In this document: piece by piece, positions 52,001 through 64,000 of the stretch
Layout: each line of letters starts with the position of its first letter
Numbering within the stretch: the first letter of the stretch is position 1
Source: Onchocerca lupi
Lineage: Eukaryota; Nematoda; Chromadorea; Rhabditida; Onchocercidae
Length of the DNA: 64,000 nt
Assembly: GCA_028564675.1 (NCBI GenBank)
Contig: JAOVVO010000126.1
Location: forward strand, 89,453 to 153,452
Direction: 5' to 3'
Position numbers and translations under genes: made by a program
Notes under the pieces: generated by a model
What the model was told of the DNA's origin: nothing
The model's database searches: none
What the model saw: only the letters and a program-made list of their open reading frames with translations

Positions 52001-55000
52001 ATAAGAACAAGAAAATATCAATAGAATCTTATTCTGCATATTGGTACTAAAAAGATTTGGAAAATTTTTCAAAAGCTGTTTTTTTTTTTTGAGTTTGATT
52101 AATAAAATTCATGATAACACATTCTACTTATTTTGTGTCGTTTTAAATGTCCTCATCAGTTAACATTTTTGCTCATATTTCTTTTAACGAAGAATTCTCG
52201 AAATATGTTTATAAGATCAAATTTAGAATACTTATACTTCTATAAATCTTTTACTACTGTCTTTTCTTTCACTTTTTGGAAATTTCTTCAAACTTACACT
52301 TTAATTCTCTGTCACATTTATTCTTCAGAAAAATTATTAACTTATGCTCAGTAAAATTGAGCAAGCTTTTATCAATAAATAATCATATGATTAACGATAT
52401 TTCAGCTTTTTTCTTAATTTTTGATTGTATAAAATTTTATTAGCAACCAAATTTTTATGTTTTGGAATTCAAATTCTATCGCAAATGAACATACTAATTT
52501 TGCATATGGCTTGCACATACACTGGAAACAGTCTAAAAAAAATGTGCATTGAATTAGAAGAACGAATGAAATTGTATGTCAATTATATATGCCTAATTTC
52601 AGTCAATATCTAGTATGGGTTGATCGGAAATTTTCAATTTGGATCTGTCAAGTGATCGTTGCATTTCTAAGTATCCTTCAAACGGTCATCATATTTTTCC
52701 TGAGTTACAAGGTAATTTTATATACTGTTGCTAATGAAAAGCTAATTTTTTTTTTTTTTTAAAAGCTAATTTTTTTATGCTCTTTTATGGCATTTTTTGT
52801 GCAACGATGAATGAATATGATTAGCTCTTCTTTCAGGGTAGCACATTTCGAGTTCTTTTAAAATTGCATTTTCTACTGGAATTGATAACTAGCATGCCAT
52901 TAATCGCTACGGTAAGGCATCACGGCTTCAATTTTCATTAACAATTTTTGTATCTCAAAAGAGCGTATTAAAATTTATTTTGAACTCATTGCTGATATTC
53001 CGAATTATTTAAATCAACACTAAGGCTAAAATTTGAATAAAATTGCAAAGAAACAATTCTTATCTTATCAAATGCTATTTGCTGATACTAAGAAATATGT
53101 TCACAGATATTCGTGCCACTTGGACGTAAACTTTATGTGCCAATATTTCTGAACTGTTGGCTTGCCAAAAGTGCTCTACAAGCGATTATGGTTAGTCATT
53201 CAAGTGCTATTTATTTATTCAAGTTTTGGAATTTTTGCTAAAATTTTACAAAGCATAAAATTACACAACTTCATCGTCTTAAAGCTTTAATCATTTAAGT
53301 GACCATTTCACTGATAAAATCATCGAATTCAATGTTTTCAAAAGAATTCAAAGTCATGTCCACCGACATTTTTTGATAAAACGATATATTTGAAGAGTTT
53401 TGTACAACAAGATAAGTATGAATTAGTCAGTTGCATCTTCAACGATCTTCACTATTATATGATACTTGCATCCGCTTATATGTAAATTATAAATAAACTA
53501 TCTGCAACCACCTGCGCCTGTTGTCCACTATTTAAGGTTAAGTTAGTTGTATCGCAAAACCTGGATTCTTCGCGCATTTCGGGAAAATAATTCCGGATTC
53601 ATTGACTGTAAAATAATCTTCTCTACAGATGTAATTTCATAATTAATTAGTCACAGACTTGTTTAATAGAAAAGGAAAAAATGAAAAATACAAATATTCA
53701 ATTTTTTCAGCATGATTTAAATCGAATTTCGACTTCAGTTGGACGATCAGCTTTGGTTCGACAAATGCTTATTTTATTGTCCACCTTATTGTGCTTGGTA
53801 TTTACGGGTACATGTGGCATTGAACATTTGCAAAGAGCTGGTGAACGACGTTTCGATTTTTTTACTTCATTTTACTTCGTTATGGTTACTTTTTCTACTG
53901 TTGGTTAGTATTTATTACATACACATTTAATTTATCTAAAGCTGAAATAATTTCATGTAATATCAATGGATTCTAAGATTCTGATGCAAAGGTATAAGAT
54001 TCTTGATGGCTAATTTGTAGCGGTGTAGATAGAATCATGAAAGCTTGATCAGTCATCTCATCAATCACAGCGAATCACAAGATAAACTTTGCTGTGATAA
54101 TGATCTGCTCCAGGTTATGGTGACTGGTATCCGGACACATGGATGTCCAGACTTTTCGTTGTCATTCTCATATGCATTGCATTTGCTATACTTCCCAAAC
54201 AGGTATGATAATTAACCAGAAATGCAATATTCCATTAAAAGGAAGTCAATTTCTAATTTACTGATCGATTGTTGTGTGTTCATTGTTTACATTATAAGGA
54301 ACAAAATGACAAAAATATAAGGAAAATTTTTTTTTTTTTTTTTTTTTTTTGAAATAAAAATATCGAAAAGAATTTAAGATTGAAGCACTCGGCCAAACAT
54401 ATGTGCAACAACAGAAAGCAGGTGGTGAATATACCGAAGGTTGGGCTAATAATGAGAAGCATGTGGTAGTAACAGTGCCACATTTGGAAGCTCAGTTTAT
54501 TCTGGATTTTCTCAGTGAATTCTATGCCTATCCTGAACATCAGGTGAACTTCTTGTGAAGATATGCTTCTTGTTTTCTTGAATTAATGAACAAATGAGCC
54601 TTTGCATGATGAAATGGATTGTGTGAAATTAGAATACAAGTAATATAATCTGTGATTAGTAATATAAATTTTGATGTATGAAATACTTTCAAGTTTACAA
54701 GGATTAAAAGTGAAAAAAAAATAGTACTTTTAATAAGTTAAATATCATAGAATTATGTGGTAATTTTACTCTCATCATGTGAAATGGATGATCGAATGCG
54801 AATGCTTCTCAAAATACCGATGTGGTCGTCCAGAGTACTGTATATTCGTGGCTCTGCACTGAAGGATGATGACCTGGAAAGAGCTAGAATGGCCAGTGCA
54901 AAAGCATGCTTCATCTTATCAGCAAGGCACATCTGTCAAAAGACAAAAACGGTGATGATTCGATTAATATTTATATTAAATCTTCATAGAAGAATGGAAG

Positions 55001-58000
55001 AATTTATTTGGAAATACAATAATTTGAGAAGCAAAATTTCAAGTAGTAAAAATAGTAAAATATGATGCTTCTCTGTTTGATGATTATTTCGATCAATTTT
55101 TTTCTTGAATACACACTCAAAGCAGTATTTGAAATTTACTGTCTCGAATATGAAACAAATTTCCAATCCCAATAAGCATTCCATCCGAGACAGTATTGCT
55201 TTTCGAAGTCAATTTCAATGAATTTTAGGATGAACATACAGTTTTGCGCTCTTGGGCGGTGAAAGATTTTGCTCCAAATGTTCCGCAATATGTACAGATT
55301 TTTCGTCCAGAAACAAAAATGCACATCGAACATGCTGGTTGATTACAAGATTTGTTCAGAAGGCTTCCATTTTATATGCATTGATAATCAGATTCATTGA
55401 AAGAGTCTTATTTTATGAAATTGATAATTGCAAAATTTGCATGTAAATATCGTCTATAACAAACTGATAAGACAATAAAAAATAAAAAAAGGTTGTTAAT
55501 GCTTAAAAAATGCTATCAATTTCAGCCTATCTTGTGCAGCTATCTCCTATTGCTTATACTTTTCAGAATTTGTAGTTTGTGAAGACGAATTAAAATATTC
55601 TCTACTTGCAAATAATTGCATTTGTCCCGGTATTTCAACATTTATCACACTTCTAATGCATACTTCTGATGGAGAGTAAGTTCTTTAATAAAATTGCCAT
55701 ATAGCAGCGGCTTTGAATATCAATCAAAAATTGGCATAATCGTTGATTAATTCGTTGCAGAGAAGGTCAGAAGTCAACAGAAGCATGGCATAAAGTTTAC
55801 GGTTTTCATTCTGGCAATGAAATTTATGATATTAAAGTTGCGAATAGTCAATTTTTCAGTGAATATATCGGGAAATCATTCATTTACGCGTCTTTTCATG
55901 CTTATCAAACGTAAGTTAACGATCAAAATTTCTTAAAATCAATCGATATTTTGCTATCAGGTGGTTGAATAAGACTTTCAGAAGATCGCAAATTGGTCAA
56001 TACTATATTATATCTAAATTAAGTAGATATATTCCTAGGTAATCGTTTAACGTCGCATCATCATTCCACGCATTCACAGTTTATGTGATGTTTAAATTGC
56101 TTCATAGCTCAATTTTACTTTCTGAATGATACTGTAAAAGGAGTAAATATTGAAATGTTACCTTTGCTTCAATTTTTCATTACATAATGAAGTATTATTT
56201 TATAATATATTAGCTTATTATACACTAGTTAAGTCTAATCATATGTATTGAAGATATGGAGTTAGTCTTATTGCAATCAAATCAGAAGGAATGCATGAGA
56301 AAATCCGTCTTAATCCGGGTCAATATTACTATTTAAATCCTACGGATACTGCATATTATATGGCGCTAACTAATGAAGAATCATTAAATGATTCCCGAAA
56401 AGGATTAAACTTGCAACGGCGAAAGGCCAATTTTGCTGCAGCAATCGCAAATATTGGTAAATTTTTCGATTTATGAACAATGTTTATTAATTCGACAAAT
56501 GCTTAACAAGAGCAGTAATTAATATGTTAATTATTACTTTCAATAACCATCACTTTGTATTGCAGCATTTCAGAGTTTGTGAATAAAAGTTTTATGAAAA
56601 AAAAAGAAAATTTTAAAGAATAGTGCAAAAAAGAAAAATTACAAAGGAAAAAAGTTGCGAGAGTAAAAAATGGAATATTTTTTTATTTACAAATAAAAAT
56701 AATGCTGCTCCTTGTAGTTCTTTGAGAGTACTGAAGTGAAACAACGAAAAATTTAGCCATTGATAGATCTCCCGTTGCTAGCATTTAATGAAAATACACT
56801 CTTCGAAATCCCGCGGGTTTTTTTCATGCTTCTATACCTTATATCAGATGCATATATTGCATAAGTAGCATGGAACAATTTCAGTCATTATTTAGAAAAG
56901 CGAGAAAGAAAGGATGAAATGATTGATTCACTTCTTCAACCATTGAAACGAAAAACGAAATTCTTGGCTTGATTTTGTGAATCTGCAAGTTTTTAATAAT
57001 GCATGAATAGTTTCCTGATCATAAAGATGAATGGAAAATAGCTTTTTCCGATTATCCATCGAATTTCTCGAATTTCATTTATCTAGTCTGTCTCTCAAGT
57101 ATCATTATGCAAAATAAACCTTTCGTGTCAGAATAAGTTGACATTAGAGATGATGGAATTTGACATTTCGATCAAGAATAACATAATTTTGATCCTGGTT
57201 TTCGATTGTGGATCTGGAAAAATTGTTCACATTTTTTTGGACTGCTTTACTCTTTCACTCAAGCGTATATTTTCCCTAATTTTATTTGCAATTTTAATCT
57301 TTAAAGATGGATTGTTTGCACACTGAAAAATGCTTTTTCTCGATTCTCCTGAATCTTTGTTGCATCTAGACTTTTCGCTTTTTAATGACTTTCCTGATTG
57401 AAGCATCTGCAAGTGTCACAGATGATTTGTAGATCAGCGATTTCGTGTCTTTTCAAAAATAAAACCAATTTTTGTTATTATTAATCTTGGGTTCTTACAC
57501 TTTCTTTCTATCTTGTGTAATCAAACTATTCATCACTTACGCAAAATTTTCCTCATACACATATAAATTTCTCTCATACATGCATATATATATTTCAATT
57601 TAGGAGCTATGACGCTTGATCTGCGTGAAATAGAAGAAAATGATTCAAAAGCGCTTCAAAAACGGAAACGACTTTTACATTTTAAAAAAAATGATGTCGA
57701 CGGGACGTCAAAACTTTTAGTTAGTCGTATTGTTAATTTTGATTTCATTCTTTTATAACTTTAATTTCTTCGTTCCTGATATAATTAATTTCAGCAGTTG
57801 CAAAGCACAAGTGAATTATTTGATCAGAGATCTAGTATTGATGAAATTTTGGAAACAACCATTAAATCGGATGAGTCTGATATGGAACCTCAATTTTGCA
57901 CGATCTGTTCGAGTCACGAGGAATGTATTGCCAGAAAGTTTGTTAATTGAAGAAATTAAATTTTGAAAATTGTGAATAGAGCGAATCCTTTGAGAATACA

Positions 58001-61000
58001 GAGATAGCAATTGATAGTAGGAAAGAGAAGAATTATCGAGTAGTCGGAAAGAAAATGACTTTTTCTGGAAATGAAACAATTCCCGCTGATTTTTTTGAAC
58101 AATGCATGCAGTTGCATTATTCTGCATTTTATTTCTTTTGAATGCATGCAGCAACAATGCTAGAACTTCCTGAACGTCTCATTGAGTAAAGCCATCTATC
58201 TTCCTGCTTTGATAAAGTTTGTTTTGTCTGCTCAAGAAGGCCATCCTGCGAGCATTATTCTCGATATGATCAATGGTTGTAAGTGAAAATGAATGAAATT
58301 GCAGGACGAAGAAGACCTATCCACCGCTTTCCTCGTACATCGGTTCCGGATTCACTATATGCCATATACTGAAAGAGAAAAGACTAATCTGTTGTCTAGA
58401 AATTGCTTCTGTAAGTAATTTCCCACTTTCAATCATATCAGAATCCGGTGAAATAATCATTTTTCTTATCTGAAAAAATTTAAAGAATTCTGTTAGCTTA
58501 ATTTCATGCAAAATTTTGAAAAATGTTGCCATTTTAGGCTTGTGAGCATTGCTGCTTTCGGACAGCTAATGAATATCATTGGAATAATCCGGCAGTTATT
58601 GTGGCCGCTGATCAAACATGTTCCGGTTTGTACAATTTAATCATACCCTTACGTGCATATTATCGTCCTGTACACGAACTTCAACCTATCATATTTCTGC
58701 TTGAATTGCAGAAAACTGAAAGGTAATTATGTCATTTACTAATATTACCTAAAAAATCTGAAAGTTGTATCGATTTGGACGGAATAAATACTATCCAGAT
58801 TGAATTAGAACATATATTGCAAAGATTGTCATCATTTATTTAAAGATCTCTTAAAGGAAATTAAAGTTTTTGTTTGAAATTATTTAGCATTTGAGTCATT
58901 TTTCAGGCCAAATGCATCGTTTTTAGATGTGATTGCATGGTTTCCTTTTGTCTATTGGATGCAAGGCAAGATATCAAGGTAGATGAATATATTATTCTAG
59001 TTGAAAGCTTCATAAATGAACATTTGAAATAATGCTATACTGCTTATGGAGACATTTATTTCATTATTCTCTGAATAGAAACTAAATTTCCGTCAAGATT
59101 AGACCAATCCATCCTAGACATCTTTCATCCTTCCAGGGGCCATTAAGTGAGACAATCAATCCAAAGATGAATCTCGACTATCTTCATTTTTCATGATTTG
59201 CAAAGTAATCAATTCAACTGCAATGTTGTATAAACGATGCGAAATTAATTTCGTTCATTTCGAAGAGCGAAAATAAAAATTCTTTGGTGGCGCTGATTAA
59301 ATGCTTAGGCTTTGTCCAAGTCCCACATTTCAGCCTAGATAATCTTTTGAAAGCGGGTGTTTGTCTAGCAGATAATGTGGTCGTTGTGAAGGAAGGTGCA
59401 ACAGCGGTCGAGGAGCACTTGGCTGATTGCACTACTATTATAACAGTACAGAAAATACATAGGTCAATTTGTTTTGTTTTTTTTTTTTTTTATCTTTTTG
59501 TTCTGATGGTTTTGTTTGTAGGATAGTTAGACAGAAGCCTTTGATGATAATATGAAGTAAATGAGAATGATTGCTTAAACTCATTAACTTTCTGGCTTCT
59601 TAATTGACAAATTTCAATCCTTAATTTGGAAACTATCCAGCAAACGAAGAATTTATTTGTCACTTAGAACAGTACCATATGTTCTTGCTTGTCTTGTTCT
59701 AGATATAGATAGCATTCATTTAGCATTTCCACTCATTTTAGGATGTTTCCAAGATTACGTATCATCACGGAACTTACGCATGCTAGCAATATGCGTTTCA
59801 TGCAATTCGATGCCGACGATCAGTATGCTCTTCAGCAATCTAAATATGAAAAGGTGAATTTGTTGCCATTTCATTGAATGCTTACATTTATAAATTGCAA
59901 ATAATTTCACAGCTGAATAGCTTGTTAAATTAGTCAGTTATCTGATCATTTGCTCTCGATGAAATGCTGTTAACGTTATCGAACGCTAGTTGATGCTGAA
60001 AAATTAGTTCTGTCTTGATCCTTAATTATAATCCATTCTTTATCTTTTATTTTTATTATTAAAAGTTGATATTTATGTGAAATACTAATCGATATTTGAA
60101 TGAAATGCATTGTTCTGTCAGTGATGATATGATCTACTGCAAGGAAATAATCCATTTCAATTCATTTATTGGCTTAAGCCACGGATATCGCTCAATTCAA
60201 ATTCTATCGCTTTGCTGTTTTAGAAGGAACGCAAGCGCGGATCCTTTATGCCATACATGTTTCGATTGCCATTTGCGCAAGGTGGTGTTTTTTCCGCAAA
60301 TATGCTCGATCGTTTGCTGTATCAAGCACATGTCAAAAATTATGTCGTGGATTTTATTCGATTACTACTTGGCATTGATCAATCTAAAGGCTCCGGATAT
60401 CTGACTAGTGTTAGCTTCTTATCCAAATTTCACTGAATGAATAATTTTAAGTTTTGCGTCCTTTTTCAGAGTACTTATTGTAGTTTTTATTTGAGACTAA
60501 TTATACTTTCTCTTCAAATTCTCTTCATCCGATGTTTGATTTCAAAAATTTTCAACAATATTTTCAGTTCAAAATAACATCGGATGATCTCTGGATTGGA
60601 ACATACGGTCGACTCTATCAAAAACTTTGTGCTTCTGTAGCCGATATACCAATAGGAATATACCGAACCATGCTAATGGATGCCAACGTACATTTTCTTT
60701 CTTCTTCCCAAATCAATGATATTCATTTCAAAATGTTACACCCTGTTTTTGTTCATTAACAATTTATCAATAAGTCTGATTGATTGGTACTCTCGTATTA
60801 TTTAGATGAAATTCAAAGTTCGAAAATATGGTATGGAAGAATCCAGAAAGATTAGTAAAGAGAATATTTCGGATATGGTACACTGCAGGATGCAAAAACT
60901 GGGCATACCTATCGAAGACTACGGTTAAGTTTCTTCTGCATGAAGTTGACCTAAAAAGTTGGATTTGCTCTACAATTTACAACAAATACGTGCTCTCAAA

Positions 61001-61472
61001 AGAAAAATTTGATCGTGGGCATTTTTGACTGTTTCAAATTTTCCATCGGTTTTCACATTTGTTCTAGAAAAAATGATAATTAGCTTGTATTTCCAACAAA
61101 CTTTAATTGTTGTGAATTTTGCAGAGTACAATGAGAAACTCGGTACAATATCCTATGTAATTATTAATCCATCGCTTGACATTACTCTTGAAGCTGGAGA
61201 TATCGTGTTCGTTATTGACATTTTTTCAATAATTCTCAACTGACTAGATTTAGGAAGTATTGAATCAGCAAAATTTCAATTCCTTGATTACAAAATGAAC
61301 TTGAAATTATTCGTATTACAGATATGTCATAAAATCACCGATCAGCGAAGATGCTACAAATCACCAGTGTACAGATCCGCGACGAGGTTTACAACGGCAG
61401 AAATTTACTTCCCAATCTCTTCTGCTTAATGAGACATCAAAGCAGGAACTGAAGAGGAAAGAAGAAAGTTAA
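43088..61472 (+). CDS. slo-2: SLO-2 type large-conductance potassium channel (KCNT/Slack-like)
   Basis: Ion-gated K+ channel of the SLO2 family, plasma membrane. Exons: 43088-43220 (tentative), 51627-51762, 52603-52711, 52837-52911, 53107-53190, 53711-53903, 54114-54202, 54379-54543, 54751-54951, 55229-55337, 55567-55675, 55761-55910, 56254-56456, 57604-57719, 57795-57937, 58305-58410, 58538-58722, 58907-58978, 59334-59462, 59742-59853, 60224-60409, 60568-60687, 60806-60923, 61125-61206, 61322-61472. All phases agree, about 1,091 residues. S1 starts at FRIRLFNLFIKVLS; S2 at VWVDRKFSIW; S4 has few basic residues, as in SLO2; TGTCGIEHLQRAGE precedes the filter TVGYGD (about 240-246). RCK1 (from about 290) has GSALKDDDLERA and AWAVKDFAPN-like WAVKDFAPN; RCK2 (from about 675) has PLSSYIGSG, AGVCLADNVVVV, ELTHASNMRFMQF, PYMFRLPFAQGGVFS and IPIGIYRT. 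The first exon is acidic and joins in phase but lacks the usual cytoplasmic segment before S1, so an exon may be missing. Everything from 51627 on is secure. Confidence 0.93.
47180..49256 (-). mobile_element. Decayed BEL/Pao-type LTR retrotransposon (protease, RT and RNase H remnants)
   Basis: Four minus-strand pieces lie in the order of a BEL/Pao pol gene. Protease: 49047-49256, TLFNIGSQLSFISKDLA, matching the LFDSGSQ-SFIS motif of the family. Fingers of reverse transcriptase: about 48383-48500, HHEVISLYKLV then KGKNDLNEVLL. RT core: 48103-48321, KAFLQLQLNPPDRNYTRFL, then KRILFGVRSAKLNHH. RNase H-like end: 47328-47651, PIKNIAIARLE and VHYWMQNHSRLLPIF, continued at about 47180-47290 by FHYISNKHNSVDVVTKTLF and LDNYKPQWEGQL. 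The pieces are separated by stops and frame changes and the RT active-site region (YVDD-like) is not readable, so the copy is dead. Integrase may follow near 46900-47000 but is unclear; no LTRs were recognised. It lies antisense inside the slo-2 first intron. Confidence 0.82.
49915..49934. repeat. Homopolymer T(20)
   Basis: An uninterrupted T run about 0.65 kb beyond the protease end of the retroelement remnant. Confidence 0.9.
54327..54350. repeat. Homopolymer T(24) in a slo-2 intron
   Basis: The run lies in the intron before the exon 54379-54543, starting 52 bases upstream of it. The acceptor used (GAATTTAAG) is weak for a nematode, and the T run may serve as its pyrimidine tract. Confidence 0.9.
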
Positions 61473-61634
61473 TTTATTTCAGTCTATTTTGCTCATTTAT
61501 CCATCGCTTGATAGATGGTTAAAAATGTAGAAAAAATGCCATCTCTCTCCTGTATTGTTTATTCTGACAGATATTTTGTTGAAGAAGGACATCTTTTGTG
61601 GTTAATCAAGTAGATCCTATAAAATGTCGTCTTT

Positions 61635-61640
61635 AATAAA
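61635..61640 (+). terminator. Polyadenylation signal AATAAA of slo-2
   Basis: A perfect AATAAA lies 163 bases after the slo-2 stop codon, a normal nematode 3' UTR length, in an AT-rich stretch without competing signals between. Confidence 0.6.
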
Positions 61641-63720
61641 ATATCAATTTTCTGCATGAAATTACTTCAACAGGCATACTTTTGTTTCTTTCTTGTTGCT
61701 TTTAGTGTTGTTTTGAGTTTCTGTTTATTTCTATTTGTTTTATCAATCAAAATAGCATATAAAAAGGATTCCAAACATGCGTAAAATGTGTTAGGCCTAG
61801 CTATTCATTGTACCTTACTGAAAAATGACAAAACATGTGGCCATCAACTTATGATCATTCCACAAGAAAGTCTTTGTACTCAACACTAGACCTTTATCAT
61901 AAAGCTGTCTAAACGCCCACACGACCGATTCCATGAACGATTTATTCATGGTTTTATAGCTATTACAAAAATCTACACGCAAACTTATCCGAATATGATA
62001 TTGTTAAAGTTCCAGAAGAGATTAGCAGATAAATTTCTTCCGTAATAGCGAAATTAGTGTCTTCATCGAAGGACATTTAAAATCCTCTCCGATCAGTACC
62101 TGAGAATATGAAAATGATATAAATATATACATATATATATGTATGAAATAATTATCTATTATCTTGAGTCATAAAACACCAATGTGATAACTTTAAAGGC
62201 TTAAATTTGGATCCAGCAATTGTAATTCAGCGCTGCAAAACTTAAAGTCAGTAGCAACATTAATTAATTAATTATAATAGACGATTTTATAGACGTTGTT
62301 TGTTTACTGTTTCAATTATGAGTTTAAAAACGATAAAGCAAATAAGAACAAATTCATATACATCTCCTTATTCGAAGATAGCGAGTAAATTGAAATTGTT
62401 GAAAAATAACAAAATTACGTTAATGCTCTTTAATTCTCCCCAAGTTTTGAAGCATTTATTTAAATATGCAAAAATTGGAATTTCGAAGTGTGAAATGCAT
62501 CAGAAGATTTATATTATTGTTGACAATGAAATAATCGGCATAGTAATATTCGTATCTGTTAGATTAAGATTTCCATTGAAACTATATGAAAAGAAAGTTA
62601 AAAATTCCATGAATCCAAAATATTCGATAGACTGTTCTATTCAATCATTCCATCATGACAAATGCTGATATTGCATCGTGGCAAGAGCTCTCGGGGCAAA
62701 GAATATAATACATTACTGAATTACTTGCAATTAATGAAAATTATCAAATGCAAATGGGAAAACTTCAACGGTTGCATTACTATCATCGATTTATTCATTT
62801 AAGATAGTTTTTCAGACAGTAAGTAATACTTGCTTCTTTTCTCTGATTAGTTCAAATTTTTTTCAAAATCAACACATAAATTTCATCAAAAAATATATTT
62901 CAAGCAATAAATAGTATAATGTCATTTAAAGTTTTCTATACATCACTTTAAATTTCACGGGAAATTAAAATTATTGAATAAATGATTAACGATTATATTA
63001 CTTTTTGGTACGCAAAATTTCAAGAAAAGCAGACTTGAATTTCATTTTCCTACTTTTCGAATTTAAATTAATCAAAAATTCATCACACCTTCAAAAGCGA
63101 TGCTTTGCTTATCGAAAGAGTTAAATTTTAATTAAAATTAAGGCAATCATCAACTGCAACTTTCATTTATCATTTTTGCTTGCAATTTGGCAATTGTGAG
63201 AGCAAAAATTTGCAACAACAATGAATAGTCCTGTTTGACCCATTCAACATTCTATTATTTCTAATTCAGACACACATTTAAATTAAGCCAATGAAATTCA
63301 TTGAAACAGTAATAATACCTGTGCTGTAATTTTTCCAAAGTATAGTTTTCCAATCAAAAAATTTCTGTCCGAGATGCCTCAGACCAATAATTCTCTTTAT
63401 TTTAGTTAACAAAATATTATGTAAGACAAGCATTCAATGTTGATTCGCTCAACGAATCCACTCCTTTTCTTGTATTAATCCTTTCGTTTCACACTTTCAC
63501 GTTGTTTACGTCTTATTCACGACGTATGTTTACGTTCACGCTTTGCTAATCTTCTCAATCGATTGCAACATCATTTGCATGTATTTAAATTAGCAAAAAT
63601 CGTCGTCATATATCTGGCCAGGCGAACATTGTAATTGTTCAAGAAACTCAGATCGGCGAAATTCGTTCCTCCAATTCTAACACACATCGCAGCTCGCTTC
63701 TCATTAATGCTAATTAAAAT
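61641..63720. other. Intergenic region between slo-2 and the elongase gene
   Basis: About 2.1 kb of AT-rich DNA. One 122-codon frame lies at 62300-62668; otherwise nothing is supported. The last few hundred bases before 63721 should hold the elongase promoter and are slightly richer in C and G than the rest. Confidence 0.5.
62300..62668 (+). CDS. Hypothetical single-exon frame, unknown
   Basis: A 122-codon uninterrupted frame, long for this AT-rich background, with a second in-frame Met at residue 7. The product is Lys-rich with a hydrophobic segment near residues 75-87 (IYIIVDNEIIGIVIFV). No family is recognised and there is no splice-linked neighbour. It follows slo-2 on the same strand by about 0.8 kb. 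It may well be a chance frame. Confidence 0.18.
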   Translation: MFTVSIMSLKTIKQIRTNSYTSPYSKIASKLKLLKNNKITLMLFNSPQVLKHLFKYAKIGISKCEMHQKIYIIVDNEIIGIVIFVSVRLRFPLKLYEKKVKNSMNPKYSIDCSIQSFHHDKC

Positions 63721-64000
63721 ATGAGTGGAAATGGAATGGATTACGATGCGCAAATGTCGTTAGAATGGATGGAACGGCGTCGTCCTCTTTTAATGATTCT
63801 CATTATTGCATATATGTTTGTAGTTCATGTTCCGCGAATCTGCGGAAGAAAAAGAAGTCGAGAATTGGCTTCGATCATTTTTTATTGGAATGCTTTCAAT
63901 GCCTTGACAAATATTGTCCTGTTTCTTGGCTTGTTACCGGAATTTTTAAGTTCCTTCCATGAAGGCTTCTACTCAAGTTTATGCCTAACTGCTGGGCTTT
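63721..64000 (+). CDS. ELO-family very-long-chain fatty acid elongase, N-terminal part (cut by right edge)
   Basis: ELO proteins are ER membrane enzymes that condense malonyl-CoA with an acyl-CoA in fatty acid elongation. The ATG at 63721 follows an in-frame TAA six bases upstream, so it is the start of this exon. The 93 residues visible have a first membrane helix (about 24-38, LLMILIIAYMFVVHV), a basic loop in the place of the family's KNRKPF motif (here CGRKRSRELA), a helix starting at IIFYWNAFNALTNI, and LLPEFLSSFHEGFY, which parallels the TPEF segment of worm ELO proteins. The frame stays open to the window edge without a donor. The catalytic HxxHH box lies outside the window, so the assignment rests on layout and N-terminal similarity. 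Confidence 0.68.
   Translation, partial: MSGNGMDYDAQMSLEWMERRRPLLMILIIAYMFVVHVPRICGRKRSRELASIIFYWNAFNALTNIVLFLGLLPEFLSSFHEGFYSSLCLTAGL

Noticed and set aside
59657..59857. A 66-codon plus-strand frame in the slo-2 locus.
   Set aside because: It overlaps the real exon 59742-59853 in a different frame; the exon's own frame gives the conserved ELTHASNMRFMQF.

Overview
The window is nuclear DNA of a nematode. It is strongly AT-rich, its genes are cut into many short exons by GT-AG introns with TTTCAG-type acceptors, and the proteins match animal families best in their worm-like forms. The intron sizes (about 55 bp to several kb) and the family set fit a parasitic spirurid or filarial worm, but that is inference. 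There are no bacterial operons, no CRISPR and no tRNA that I can support. Almost all long open frames are chance or antisense; the real genes had to be read exon by exon, checking splice phase and protein similarity.

Layout, left to right: (1) 1-3157, minus: N-terminal head of a class VII myosin (hum-6 type), running off the left edge. (2) 3208-3681, plus: a possible small two-exon gene of unknown function. (3) 5305-20016, minus: a complete NPC1-type sterol transporter in 25 exons, about 1,326 residues; one exon junction does not join in frame. (4) 20017-25159: no recognised gene. (5) 25160-31190, minus: an SH2 plus Cdc25/RasGEF-like adaptor of the BCAR3/SH2D3 (NSP) family, 11 exons, 650 residues. 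One intron holds a 28S rRNA fragment next to a copied splice junction. (6) About 31.2-43 kb: mostly non-coding, with a mariner-like remnant, a short inverted-repeat element, and several phase-compatible exon-like pieces of an unidentified minus-strand gene. (7) 43088-61472, plus: a SLO-2/KCNT-type potassium channel. Its 24 downstream exons are secure, and the proposed first exon lies 8.4 kb upstream across an intron carrying a decayed BEL/Pao retrotransposon in the opposite direction. (8) 63721 to the right edge, plus: the start of an ELO-type fatty-acid elongase.

The genes are neighbours rather than a pathway: a cytoskeletal motor, an endolysosomal sterol transporter, a phosphotyrosine adaptor, a potassium channel and a lipid elongase. 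Exon coordinates were read by eye and checked by codon phase. The coding sums of the SH2/GEF gene and the channel model are exact multiples of three, which supports those models; the NPC1 sum is one base over, which pinpoints the odd junction.
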